64,000 nucleotides of DNA from DASPWW01 sp963803425 (GTDB lineage: Bacteria > Actinomycetota > Thermoleophilia > Solirubrobacterales > 70-9). Of this stretch, positions 17,238 through 26,166 are shown one piece after another. Made by a program: the position numbers and the translations under genes. Under the pieces are notes generated by a model. That model worked only from the letters and a program-made list of their open reading frames with translations, was not told where the DNA came from and made no database searches. Where the stretch lies: the NCBI GenBank assembly GCA_963803425.1, contig CAWDMA010000002.1, forward strand, positions 62,001 through 126,000, given 5' to 3'. Position 1 is the first letter of the stretch. Each line of letters starts with the position of its first letter.

Positions 17238-18359
17238 GTGGGGAATGTCGTCGACAAGGTGGCAGAGGGCCTGTCCAACGCCGCCCTGATGGCGTACGAG
17301 GTGTGGTGGGCGCTGGTGCTCGGGTTCACGATCTCGGCGATCGTGCAGGCGTGGGTGCCGCGCAAGCGGGTCGAGAGCGCGCTGTCGGGAACCGGCTTCG
17401 CCCCGGTCGCCACGGCCACCGGCCTGGGCGCCGCGTCCTCGTCGTGCTCGTACGCGGCGATCGCGATCGCGCGATCGCTGTTCGCGAAGGGCGCCTCGGC
17501 GGTCACAACGCTCGCCTTCCAGTTCGCGTCGACCAACCTGGTCTGGGAGCTGGGCCTGGTGCTGTGGGTGCTGATCGGGTGGCAGTTCGCGCTCGGCGAG
17601 TACGTGGGCGGCGTGCTGTTGATCGGGCTGATGGCCGTGCTGCTGCGCTTCTTCGTGTCGCCGCGACTGGAGGAGCGGGCGCGCCGCAACGCGCAGAAGG
17701 CCGGCGGGGAGGACGAGCGCGGAGAGGACGAGGGGGACGAGATGCGCCTCCGGGACAGGGTCACCTCGAGCGCCGCGTGGACGCAGGTCGCCCAGAACTT
17801 CCGGATGGACTGGGGGATGCTGTGGAAGGAGATCCTGATCGGGTTCCTGCTCGCGGGGTTCATCGGGCTGCTCGGCAACGACGTGTTCGACATCCTGTTC
17901 ATCGAGGGCGCACCCCCGGCCGTCAAGACGATCGAGAACGTGATCGTCGGCCCGATCATCGCCGTGCTCAGCTTCGTGTGCTCGGTCGGCAACGTCCCGC
18001 TCGCCGCGGTGCTGTGGTCGGGGGGGATCTCGTTCGCCGGCGTGATGGCGTTCATCTTCGCCGACCTGATCGTGCTGACGATCGTCGCCGCGTACCGCAA
18101 GTACTACGGGACGGAGTACGCGCTGCGGATCACGGCGCTGATGTTCGTGACGATGGTGATCGCCGCGCTGATCGTCGACGGCCTGTTCTCCCTCGGCGGG
18201 CTGGTTCCGGACACGCGGCCAAGCCGCGCCGACATCTTCACCTCGGTCGAGCTCGACTACAAGCTCTTCCTGAACGTGCTCGGATTGGCGATCTTCGCGA
18301 CCCTGATGTGGATGACAAGGCGGCGTGCAGCGGCCGCCGAGCCCGCTCCGGCGCGCTAA
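17238..18359 (+). CDS. predicted permease (UPF0718/ArsP-like)
   Basis: 373 residues with about eight membrane helices in two halves linked by an acidic cytoplasmic loop (about 155-185). Each half has a Cys-containing conserved helix: ASSSCSYAAIAIARSLFAKG in the first and CSVGNVPLAAVLWSGG in the second. This duplicated cysteine pattern is that of the YraQ/ArsP permeases; ArsP exports methylated or aromatic arsenicals, while most members are uncharacterised. GTG start at 17238. No ArsR or arsenate reductase gene is adjacent, so the substrate stays open. Confidence 0.85.
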   Translation: MGNVVDKVAEGLSNAALMAYEVWWALVLGFTISAIVQAWVPRKRVESALSGTGFAPVATATGLGAASSSCSYAAIAIARSLFAKGASAVTTLAFQFASTNLVWELGLVLWVLIGWQFALGEYVGGVLLIGLMAVLLRFFVSPRLEERARRNAQKAGGEDERGEDEGDEMRLRDRVTSSAAWTQVAQNFRMDWGMLWKEILIGFLLAGFIGLLGNDVFDILFIEGAPPAVKTIENVIVGPIIAVLSFVCSVGNVPLAAVLWSGGISFAGVMAFIFADLIVLTIVAAYRKYYGTEYALRITALMFVTMVIAALIVDGLFSLGGLVPDTRPSRADIFTSVELDYKLFLNVLGLAIFATLMWMTRRRAAAAEPAPAR

Positions 18360-18404
18360 GGTGACTGGCGCCGCCGCCGTCGCGATCCCGGCGCGCACCT
18401 CGTG

Positions 18405-19229
18405 ATGACCGAGCCCGCTGATCAGCTGCGCAAGCTGGCGATCATCCCCGCATACAACGAGAAGGGGATGGTCGGACAGGTCGTGCGCGGGATCCGCCGC
18501 CACGCGCCCGACTTCGACATCGTGGTCGTCGACGACGGCTCGACGGACTCGACGTTCGCGGAGGCGAGCGCCGAGGAGGCGACGGTGATCCGCCACCCGT
18601 TCAACCTCGGGATCGGCGGAGCGATGCAGTCCGGATTCAAGTACGCGGCGGCGCACGGCTACGACGTGGCCGCGCAGGTTGACGGCGACGGGCAGCACAA
18701 GCCGACGTACCTGAACGATCTGGCCGAGGCGCTGCGGACCAGCGGCAAGGCCGACATGGTGTGCGGCAGCCGGTTCCGCGGGAACCCCGGCTACAAGGTC
18801 CCGATCGGGCGCCGGATCGGCAACCTGATCTTCTCCGTGATCCTGAGCGCGATCGTTCGGCGCCGGATCACCGACCCGACGTCGGGGTTCCGGATGACGA
18901 ATCGCCGCGGGATCGAGCTGTTCGCCCGCGACTACCCGCACGACTACCCGGAGGTCGAGGCGATCCTGATGCTGCACGCGCACCGGCTCCGGCTGCACGA
19001 GATCCCGGTGCGGATGAACGCCCGCGGGTTCGGCCGCTCCTCGATCGACTACCCGCGCAGCGCCTACTACATGGCCAAGGTCCTGCTCGCCCTGTTCGTC
19101 GGCCTCTTCCGGCGCCGACCGACCCCGCTCGACAGCCCGCCGAACCGCCCCGAGGGCCAGCCGGTGGCGCCGGCCGCGTCGAGCGCGGCGTCCGGCGAGG
19201 ACTCGGGGCAGCCGGTGGTGGGCGGATGA
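18405..19229 (+). CDS. glycosyltransferase family 2 (dolichol-phosphate mannosyltransferase-like)
   Basis: 274 residues from the ATG at 18405 (GTG at 18402 is also possible). GT-A fold motifs: AIIPAYNEKG at the nucleotide-binding strand, VVVDDGSTDST, the DXD-like VDGDGQHKP, and GSRFRGNPGYKVPIGRRIGN with TDPTSGFR. Such enzymes transfer a hexose to polyprenyl phosphate or related lipids. The TGA overlaps the ATG of the DUF2304 gene (ATGA), a pairing often seen for this GT2 type, so the two proteins probably work together at the membrane. Confidence 0.92.
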   Translation: MTEPADQLRKLAIIPAYNEKGMVGQVVRGIRRHAPDFDIVVVDDGSTDSTFAEASAEEATVIRHPFNLGIGGAMQSGFKYAAAHGYDVAAQVDGDGQHKPTYLNDLAEALRTSGKADMVCGSRFRGNPGYKVPIGRRIGNLIFSVILSAIVRRRITDPTSGFRMTNRRGIELFARDYPHDYPEVEAILMLHAHRLRLHEIPVRMNARGFGRSSIDYPRSAYYMAKVLLALFVGLFRRRPTPLDSPPNRPEGQPVAPAASSAASGEDSGQPVVGG

Positions 19230-19714
19230 TCTCGGCGGCCTCGACGCTGCTGCTCGCGGTGCAGGACGAGCTCGAGGGGAAGGTTCAGGTCGTCGCGGTC
19301 GCGGTGACCGCAGTGATGCTGGCGGTCGTGCTCGAGCTGGTCCGGCGGCGGCGGCTGGCGGAGCGCTACGCGCTGCTGTGGATGAGCGTCGGGGTGATCC
19401 TGCTGCTGCTCGCGATCTGGAACGGGCTGCTGAGCTCGGCGGCGCACCTGGTCGGGATCGACCTCGCGTCCAACGCCCTGTTCCTGGCCGCGATCGGCGT
19501 CGCGTTTGTGCTCCTGCTGCACTTCTCGGTCGCCATCTCGCGGCTCGCCGAGGAGACGAAGATCCTCGCCCAGGAGGTTGCGCGGCTGGACGCGGAGCTC
19601 CGCGAGGCGCGGGCAGCGGGGGCGAACGGCGGCGGGCCTCAGCCGCCGGACGGGGGATCCGGCGCGCGTCCGGTCGACCCGAGCCGGAGAAGCGCCAGCA
19701 CCGCCGACCAGTAG
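19226..19714 (+). CDS. DUF2304-family membrane protein
   Basis: 162 residues with three membrane helices (VVAVAVTAVMLAVVLELV; RYALLWMSVGVILLLLAIW; ALFLAAIGVAFVLLLHFSVAIS), then a short coiled coil (ISRLAEETKILAQEVARLDAELREAR) and a Gly/Pro-rich tail. This layout matches DUF2304 proteins encoded next to polyprenyl-phosphate glycosyltransferases. It starts inside the stop codon of the GT2. Its 3' end overlaps the convergent GT2 at 19639 by 76 bases. Confidence 0.87.
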   Translation: MISAASTLLLAVQDELEGKVQVVAVAVTAVMLAVVLELVRRRRLAERYALLWMSVGVILLLLAIWNGLLSSAAHLVGIDLASNALFLAAIGVAFVLLLHFSVAISRLAEETKILAQEVARLDAELREARAAGANGGGPQPPDGGSGARPVDPSRRSASTADQ

Positions 19715-20730
19715 GCGCGGAGCGCGCCGCGCAGCAGCGGCAGGCGGGCGGCGCGGCCGAGGTAGACCGAATCGAGCTCGGGGGTGAGGGCGGCTGCGAA
19801 CTCCGCTTCGGTGACCCCCGAGCCCGCGGCGAGCTCGCGCCGCTCCCGCAGCAGGCGCGGCAGCCACCGAAGCACGTCGCACCAGGCCGCCACCTTCTGG
19901 CGCCACCAGCCGTCGGCGAGCGAGACGGCGATCAGCGCCACCTCCGTCGCCGCGAGGGCGGGGGCGACGAAGACGAGCAGCGGGGCCGGATAGGTGCGAA
20001 CGATCGTCGCCCACCGGTTTCGCTCCATGTGGCGCCACTTGGCCGCGCCCTTGTCGAACTCGTACTCGTGGTCGACCACAGCAGCCGGCTCGATGCCCAC
20101 CCGCCCGCCGGCGAGTCGCACACGCAGCGACAGGTCGACGTCCTCGTGGTAGAGGAAGTACTCGGGGGGGAACCCGCCGAGCGCGTCCCACCGCTCGCGC
20201 ACAATCGCGAGGCAGGCGCCGGAAGCGAACGCCACCTCGCGCGGCGGCCGGTCCTCGCCGGGCTCGCGCGTTCGACCGGCGCCGCCGGCCCACGCGATCC
20301 CCGTGAAGTGGACGACACCCCCCTCCGTGTTGACCACGCGGCCGGCGTCCGCGGTCACGAGTCCCATCCACGCATCCCAGCCGCGGCCGGCGGCGAGCGG
20401 CGCCTCGATCGCGTCGCGGAACCCGGGCTCGACGACCGCGTCCGGGTTGAGCAGGAGGAGCAGCTCGCCGGAGGCGCGCGAGGCGGCCTCGTCGCACCCC
20501 GCCGCGAACCCGAGGTTGCGACCGGGCTCGACCACGAGGGCATCGGGCGCGAGCTCGCGGATCGCGGCCGGCGTCCCGTCGCTCGACGCGTTGTCGAGCA
20601 CGATCAGCTCGTCGTCGGGGCGGAGCTCGGAGAGCAGCGCCGGCAGCGAGCGGCCCACTGCCGCGCGGCAGTTGTACGTGACCACGACGACCGCGAGGCG
20701 CGCCTGGCTGGGGGTTGCTTTCCGGCTCAA
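19639..20730 (-). CDS. glycosyltransferase family 2 (rhamnosyltransferase-like)
   Basis: 363 residues. VVVVTYNCRAAVGRSLPALL opens the GT-A domain, IVLDNASSDGT and the acceptor-side LLLNPDAVVEPGF (DXD-like) follow. FLYHEDVDLSLRVRLAG (around residue 190-206) is the catalytic EDVDL motif of WbbL-type rhamnosyltransferases. The C-terminal quarter carries hydrophobic helices likely to dock at the membrane. It probably adds a deoxyhexose to a cell-envelope glycan. It converges on the DUF2304 gene. Confidence 0.9.
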   Translation of the reverse strand: MSRKATPSQARLAVVVVTYNCRAAVGRSLPALLSELRPDDELIVLDNASSDGTPAAIRELAPDALVVEPGRNLGFAAGCDEAASRASGELLLLLNPDAVVEPGFRDAIEAPLAAGRGWDAWMGLVTADAGRVVNTEGGVVHFTGIAWAGGAGRTREPGEDRPPREVAFASGACLAIVRERWDALGGFPPEYFLYHEDVDLSLRVRLAGGRVGIEPAAVVDHEYEFDKGAAKWRHMERNRWATIVRTYPAPLLVFVAPALAATEVALIAVSLADGWWRQKVAAWCDVLRWLPRLLRERRELAAGSGVTEAEFAAALTPELDSVYLGRAARLPLLRGALRAYWSAVLALLRLGSTGRAPDPPSGG

Positions 20731-20764
20731 CGCCAGGCCAGCATAGGAGCCGGCCGGCCAGCCG

Positions 20765-22537
20765 CTATCTGCCGTGCAACTTGATGGTCATCCGCCGGCG
20801 GGCGGCGTTCCCGAGCGAGTCGGCCACCCTGACGACGACATCCAGCCTGGCCTTGTCGCCCCGCCTGACGCGGCGCGCGATCCTGCGGCTCGCCCGCTCC
20901 ACCCTTGGGACGAGTCTCAGCGTCCCGGTCCTGCCGGCCGCCAACGCGGCCGTAGCCTTCTCGAGCCTGAAGCTCTTGCTCGCCGCCGCGGCATCGGCCG
21001 ACCGCTCCGACGGGCGCTTCGAGAGCACCACTCTGCCCTTGGCGGTGACGCTGCAAGCCTCGTCGCAGCTCGCGTCGATCCTGATCCGCCGGCCGGCCTG
21101 CCGCCCGCGCTTAGCGAACAGCTCAACTTCCGGAGGCGTGGAGTCGGATGTGGCGGGTTCCGCGGCCGGACCGGGGTTGGGCGGGCGGTCCGGCGTGCGG
21201 GTATCGGCGGGCGGCCCCTTGAACTGGCGCACCGCGCCGTCGATGTCGACGTAGGCGAGCCGTCCCTCCGGCGTCAGCGCCAGGTCGACCGGTCGAACGT
21301 CGGTCGCGAACTCCTCGACCTCCGTCACCTCGCCGCCCCCGGCGAGTGTCAAAAGCTTGATCCAGCCCTGGCACCAGTCGCCGACGAACAGCTTTCCGGA
21401 GTACGACGCCGGGTAGGCATCCCCCTCGTAGACGGGACCGCCGATCACGGCGGAGCATCCCGCCGAATGGTCGTACGACCAGGCCGGCGGCGCTGCCTCG
21501 TCGGGTGTTCCCTCGTTGGCATAGACGGACTGGCACCCGGCCTCGTACTCGAACAGCGCATAGCGAACCGGGCCCTCGTAGCATGGCCAACCGTAGTTGC
21601 GGCCCTCCTTGACCAGATCTACCTCCTCCGAGTCGGCGTTGCCGACGTCTCCCACGACCGGGCCCTTGCCAGGACGGAGCGTGAAGCGAAACGGGTTCCG
21701 AAAGCCCTTCGCGTAGATCTTCGTGCACACGTGAGTGAGCTCATCGTCCGCCGGGCAGAACGGGTGGCCGGGAAGGCCGTGGCCGTCGCGATCCACGTGC
21801 AGGATCTTTCCAGCGTAGGACGCGTCGTCCTGGGGGCGGTACGCGGGCTCGTCGACGATGTTGTTTTCGTGGCTGTTGCCCGAGCCCACCCACAGCGTTC
21901 CGTCACCGGGATCCGAGCGCACCGTGCCCACCACGTGGTACTTGAAGGCAGGGATGCAATCGACCGCATCGTCGTCCGGAGTCGGGCAAGGCTGGTCGGA
22001 CTGCGTGCCAAGGATCACGGTCTCCGGATCACCCTCGTTCTCGAGCGTGTTGTCCGGCTTCACAGATACCCGAGTGAGCCGGGACGCCATCTCGGCGCCG
22101 GAGTCGGGGTTCAGCGGGTCGAGCTCACGAGCGTAGAGGAGGTACAGGTAGCCGTTCGTGGAGAAGTCCGAATCCACGGCCAGGCCCACGAGCCCTCTAT
22201 CGCCGAAGTCGTTGACCTCGTCGCGGATGTCGAGCAGCGGATCAGGGAGAAGGGCGCCGTCGGCATCCAGCACCCGGACCAGCCCAGCCTGCTCCGCGAC
22301 GAACATGCGCCCGTCGGGCGCCCAGTCGACGGAGGTCGGAGCATCCAGTCCCTGGGCTATGACCCGTTCGCTGAAACCGCTGGGGAGCATCGCCGCACGT
22401 GCCGGGCTCACAGCGAGCAGCCATATCGCCGCGATCGTGAGCACGCCGAGGCAGGACGTACTCGTCGTGCCGCTGTGCCAACTACCCACCGATCGCTGCC
22501 CTTGGGCCAATCCTGGCCGCGGGCGACGATAGCGCAC
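20765..22537 (-). CDS. PQQ-dependent sugar dehydrogenase (soluble GDH-like), secreted
   Basis: 590 residues with an N-terminal hydrophobic export signal (LGVLTIAAIWLLAVSPARA). The six-bladed propeller of the Gdh/Asd family is recognisable: LDAPTSVDWAPDGRMFVAEQAG, GLVGLAVDSDFSTNGYLYLLY, GDGTLWVGSGNSHENN, KIYAKGFRNPFRFTLRPG, DVGNADSEEVDLVKEGRNYGWPCYEG. Members oxidise aldoses with PQQ and calcium in the periplasm or cell wall. Residues past ~460 form an extra beta domain with paired cysteines and an Arg/Lys-rich tail typical of exported proteins in this lineage. No pqq synthesis genes lie in the window. Confidence 0.88.
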   Translation of the reverse strand: MRYRRPRPGLAQGQRSVGSWHSGTTSTSCLGVLTIAAIWLLAVSPARAAMLPSGFSERVIAQGLDAPTSVDWAPDGRMFVAEQAGLVRVLDADGALLPDPLLDIRDEVNDFGDRGLVGLAVDSDFSTNGYLYLLYARELDPLNPDSGAEMASRLTRVSVKPDNTLENEGDPETVILGTQSDQPCPTPDDDAVDCIPAFKYHVVGTVRSDPGDGTLWVGSGNSHENNIVDEPAYRPQDDASYAGKILHVDRDGHGLPGHPFCPADDELTHVCTKIYAKGFRNPFRFTLRPGKGPVVGDVGNADSEEVDLVKEGRNYGWPCYEGPVRYALFEYEAGCQSVYANEGTPDEAAPPAWSYDHSAGCSAVIGGPVYEGDAYPASYSGKLFVGDWCQGWIKLLTLAGGGEVTEVEEFATDVRPVDLALTPEGRLAYVDIDGAVRQFKGPPADTRTPDRPPNPGPAAEPATSDSTPPEVELFAKRGRQAGRRIRIDASCDEACSVTAKGRVVLSKRPSERSADAAAASKSFRLEKATAALAAGRTGTLRLVPRVERASRRIARRVRRGDKARLDVVVRVADSLGNAARRRMTIKLHGR

Positions 22538-22565
22538 CGTGGCTCCCGAGCGGGGATCGAAGAAG

Positions 22566-22638
22566 AGCCGGCGCCCGGACTCGAACCGGGGACCCCTTCA
22601 TTACGAATGAAGTGCTCTACCAACTGAGCTACGCCGGC
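22566..22638 (-). tRNA. tRNA-Thr (CGT anticodon)
   Basis: Cloverleaf on the minus strand. Acceptor GCCGGCG/CGCCGGC, D-arm GCTC/GAGC, anticodon stem CTTCA/TGAAG with loop TTCGTAA (anticodon CGT, Thr ACG), T-arm CCCGG TTCGAGT CCGGG. Discriminator is T; CCA is not encoded. It complements the GGT isoacceptor at 7557-7629. Confidence 0.97.
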
Positions 22639-22737
22639 TTTGGCCGATTCTAGAGCGGAACCCGCTTTCTGCTCTGCTGCTGGTACGCGGCTGGCGCAGA
22701 CCAATCAGCGTCGCCAGCTGTTGGTTACGCTGCGGCG

Positions 22738-24171
22738 ATGGTCGGCGGACGTTCAGCTCGGTCCGCGGCCACCCCGACAGGATCGCCGAACGACGCGACC
22801 CGGAGCCATCGCCCGCGACTTGATGCGCCCGGCATCGCGATCGTGCTGGGATTCGCTCTGTCGTTGGCGCTCGCGACATGGATCCTGTCGCCACGCTTCG
22901 GACTGAGCAGCCCGGCCCCGATCGACGACTGGGAGCCCGCGTCGCTGCCCCAGCCATCGCTCGGGGACCTCCTGCGGCCGTTCGTGGAGCCAGGGGTTCA
23001 GCGCTTCTACCCGGGGTGGACGTTCTCGCAGGACGTCATGTGGCACACGCTCGGTGCTCCACAGATGACAGGGCCGAACTTCTGGAATCTCGTGCGCCTG
23101 GCTCTGTTCGTCGCCGCGGTGGGGCTCGTGCCGACGTTGCTTGCGCGCACCGGCCGGGCTTTCCTGCAGCCGCCGACGCTCTTCCTGCTCTCGGCGGTGC
23201 CCGCCGCATTGATCCTCGGGACCGGCTCGACGGGGTTCGGGGTTGCACTCGACTTCGCACGGCTTGGGCCCCAGGAGCCCATGCTTGTGGGAGCCACCGT
23301 CTGTGGCGGAGCACTGGTGTTCGTTGGCGTCCACCGGATCTTCACGGACCAGCGGCGCAAGAGCGGAATCGCTGCGGTCGCGATCGGCTGGCCGTTGTTC
23401 GTCCTGGGAGCGTTCCAAAAGGAGACCGGCGTCGCCTACCTCGTCCTCGTGGTGTTTGCGTGTCTCGCACTGGCTCAGTTGCGGCTTGACCAAAGGGGTG
23501 CGCGGCGGTGGCGAGAAGCGCGCCGCGATGCGGGGATGCTGGCGGCGGTGGGGGCGCTGCTGCTGATCCCGCTCCTGTGGGAGACCTACCGAGTCGCCGG
23601 GGTGGGAGGAGAAGGCGCGAACTTCTACGGGAATGGGACGCCGCATAGCCTGTCCGGGTGGATCGATCGGCTGCACTACGCGCTCAGTCTCCAGTGGGGC
23701 TCATTCACCGGGGTAGTGGGGACGCCCGTTTGGCGAGCGCCTGCCGTCGGCTTGCCGTTACTCGTGGTTGGTGTGTGGCTTGATCGCCGACGCGCTCCGT
23801 GGCTGGCGATCGGCTTCCTCTTGACCGGATGGCTGATGCTGATCATCGAGGGCGTGCCCGGCATCTTGGTGTCGAGGTACTACATCCCCACGATCGCCAT
23901 GTTCACGATCGCGGCGGTTCTCGGCCTGGCGGCGGCCCGCACCTGGCTGCGCGTGGCGGCGCTCGCGGCGGCGCTGGTCCTCGTCGTGACAGGCGTGAGT
24001 ACCTCGCACGGGAACATTCAGCTGTGGGCGTCCGACCAGGAAGCTTCGTCGACGTTCGTGGCCCGGCTGGCGGGATTGGAGGAGCGCGGATGCACGATCA
24101 CATGGCCACGGCCGACGTTGAGTTGCGCCAGTCGCTGCCGCAACTGGTCGGCTTGCAGACCGATCGAGTAG
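22738..24171 (+). CDS. polytopic membrane protein, possibly GT-C-like; C terminus frameshifted
   Basis: 477 residues as read. A basic N terminus is followed by about ten membrane helices. A long exported loop after the first helix has FGLSSPAPIDDWEPA and later QRFYPGWTF, where an Asp pair could resemble the GT-C catalytic site. The family is not one I can name. The last ~35 residues look wrong: the better continuation (HMATADVELRQSLPQLVGLQTD) is in the next frame from about 24090. The frame then returns after a nine-G run (24189-24197) as VLAVKVKNPDGPTTDIW. Two compensating indels are therefore likely, and the natural end is probably near 24300. Confidence 0.7.
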   Translation: MVGGRSARSAATPTGSPNDATRSHRPRLDAPGIAIVLGFALSLALATWILSPRFGLSSPAPIDDWEPASLPQPSLGDLLRPFVEPGVQRFYPGWTFSQDVMWHTLGAPQMTGPNFWNLVRLALFVAAVGLVPTLLARTGRAFLQPPTLFLLSAVPAALILGTGSTGFGVALDFARLGPQEPMLVGATVCGGALVFVGVHRIFTDQRRKSGIAAVAIGWPLFVLGAFQKETGVAYLVLVVFACLALAQLRLDQRGARRWREARRDAGMLAAVGALLLIPLLWETYRVAGVGGEGANFYGNGTPHSLSGWIDRLHYALSLQWGSFTGVVGTPVWRAPAVGLPLLVVGVWLDRRRAPWLAIGFLLTGWLMLIIEGVPGILVSRYYIPTIAMFTIAAVLGLAAARTWLRVAALAAALVLVVTGVSTSHGNIQLWASDQEASSTFVARLAGLEERGCTITWPRPTLSCASRCRNWSACRPIE

Positions 24172-24630
24172 GCGGTGACTGTCCGCTCGGGGGGGGGTGT
24201 CCTGGCCGTCAAGGTAAAGAACCCGGACGGCCCTACCACGGACATCTGGTCGGTGTGCCGCTCGCGCTGGAAGTCGGTCTACAGGGTGGGCGACGTTCCG
24301 CCTCATGAGTCGATCCTGGGGGGGTGGGTGCTCCGCCGCTGTGAAAATCCACGCAGGAACGCTCGCACTGCTTCGATCCTTAACCGGGATCTGCTCGTGC
24401 CTGGTGTACCAGGCTATGCGCGAGTTGAGTGCCTCGAGAAGTACGGTGGATCGATCTGCAACGCACCGCGCCTCGACCGCGACGACCCGTGGCCACCTGG
24501 GCACGCGACAATGATCCACAGGGGGTGAGCCGGAGTCGCTGGTCGGACGTCCTCCCCAGCGCCTGGGACGATCCCCGGTGATCGGTTCCGGACCCTGCGA
24601 GGAGCGTAAGCGTGACAGACTTGCGCCGGC
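24172..24630 (+). other. gap holding the probable displaced C-terminal coding end of the membrane protein
   Basis: 459 bases without a secure gene. The first ~135 bases continue the upstream protein in shifting frames (VLAVKVKNPDGPTTDIWSVCRSRWKSVYRVGDV), interrupted by G runs at 24189-24197 and 24318-24324. After about 24310 no frame has convincing protein character and codon bias is lost. I see no RNA gene or clear terminator. Confidence 0.5.
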
Positions 24631-26166
24631 TTGACGCATGCGAGCCCAGATCCCGACGTGGAGATCCCGCGCGCGGACGTGACCTCGTTCGTGCTTGCGG
24701 ACGCCGCGGAGCGCGGCTCCAAGCCTGCGCTGATCGACGGGCCCAGCGGCCGCGCGATCACCTACGCCGAGCTCGCCACCGGCGTGCGGTCGTTCGCAGC
24801 CGGGCTGGCGGAGCGGGGGTTCGGGAAGGGCGACGCGCTGGCGGTGTATCTGCCCAACCTCCCCGAGTACGCGCTCGCGTTCCACGGCGCCGCCTCCGCG
24901 GGCGGGATGTGCACGACGGTGAACCCGCTGTACACGGCCGAGGAGCTCGGCCGCCAGCTCGAGGACTCGGGGGCGATGATGCTGCTCACGGTGCCGCCGC
25001 TGCTCGACACCGCCCGGGAGGCGGCCGAGCGCGCCGGGGCCGAGGTGGTCGTGGTCGGCGAGGCCGACGGTGCGACCCCGTTCGCGGAGCTGCTCGGCGA
25101 CCCGGCGGACGCGCCCGCCCCGGAGATCGACCCCGACAGCGACGTGGCCGTGCTCCCGTACTCGAGCGGGACGACCGGCCTTCCGAAGGGCGTCATGCTC
25201 ACCCACCGCAACCTGGTCGCAAATCTGTGCCAGACCCAGGCGGCGCTCCCGATCGGCCCCGACGACGCGGTGATCGGGGTGCTCCCGTTCTTCCACATCT
25301 ACGGGATGACGGTGATCATGAACCAGGGTCTGCTCGGGGGGGCGACGATCGTGACGATGCCGCGGTTCGACCTGGACCAGTTCCTCGACCTGCTCCAGGA
25401 GCACGCGGTCACCTGCGCGTACGTGGTCCCCCCGATCGCGCTCGCGCTCGCCAAGCATCCGGCGGTCGACGGGCGCGACCTTTCGCGCCTGAGGACCGTG
25501 ATGTCCGGCGCCGCTCCGCTCGGCGGGGAGCTCGCCGAGCAGGTCGCGGGGCGGGTCGGCGCCGACGTGATCCAGGGCTACGGGATGACCGAGACCAGCC
25601 CCGTCACCCACATCGTCCGCCCCGGGGACAATCGTCCCGGCTCGATCGGGCAGCCGCTGTCGCTGACCGAGTGCCGGGTGGTCGACTCCGACACCGGCGA
25701 GGACGCCGCGCAGGGAGACCGCGGGGAGCTGTGGGTCCGCGGTCCGCAGGTGATGTCGGGCTACCTCGGTAACGAGGCGGCGACCGCCGACACGATCGAC
25801 GCCGACGGGTGGCTGCACACCGGCGACGTCGCCGTCGTCGACGAGGACGGACACTTCCACATCGTCGACCGGCTCAAGGAGCTGATCAAGTACAAGGGCT
25901 ACCAGGTCGCGCCCGCGGAGCTGGAAGCGCTGATCTGCACCCATCCCGACGTCGTCGACGTGGCGGTGGTCGGGATCCCGGACGAGGAGGCCGGGGAGCT
26001 GCCGAAGGCCTTCGTCGTCCCGGCCGGCGAAGGGTTCGACGGGGACGGGCTGATCGAGTGGGTCGGCGAGCGGGTGGCGCCGCAGAAGAAGATCCGACTC
26101 GTGGAGACGATCGAGGCGATCCCGAAGTCCGCGTCCGGCAAGATCCTCCGCCGCGAGCTGCAATGA
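24631..26166 (+). CDS. 4-coumarate-CoA ligase-like acyl-CoA synthetase
   Basis: 511 residues of the ANL superfamily: an acid plus ATP and CoA gives acyl-CoA. AMP-binding P-loop PYSSGTTGLPKGVMLTH (~175-191), FFHIYGM, QGYGMTETSPV, GELWVRGPQVMSGYLGNE, GWLHTGDVAVVDEDG and hinge IVDRLKELIKYKGYQVAP. The catalytic lysine is in PKSASGKILRREL at the C terminus. TTG start at 24631 keeps the complete N-terminal domain. The final ATGA overlaps the alcohol dehydrogenase gene, so the two are co-translated. Substrate could be an aryl or fatty acid; the fold cannot decide. Confidence 0.92.
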   Translation: MTHASPDPDVEIPRADVTSFVLADAAERGSKPALIDGPSGRAITYAELATGVRSFAAGLAERGFGKGDALAVYLPNLPEYALAFHGAASAGGMCTTVNPLYTAEELGRQLEDSGAMMLLTVPPLLDTAREAAERAGAEVVVVGEADGATPFAELLGDPADAPAPEIDPDSDVAVLPYSSGTTGLPKGVMLTHRNLVANLCQTQAALPIGPDDAVIGVLPFFHIYGMTVIMNQGLLGGATIVTMPRFDLDQFLDLLQEHAVTCAYVVPPIALALAKHPAVDGRDLSRLRTVMSGAAPLGGELAEQVAGRVGADVIQGYGMTETSPVTHIVRPGDNRPGSIGQPLSLTECRVVDSDTGEDAAQGDRGELWVRGPQVMSGYLGNEAATADTIDADGWLHTGDVAVVDEDGHFHIVDRLKELIKYKGYQVAPAELEALICTHPDVVDVAVVGIPDEEAGELPKAFVVPAGEGFDGDGLIEWVGERVAPQKKIRLVETIEAIPKSASGKILRRELQ

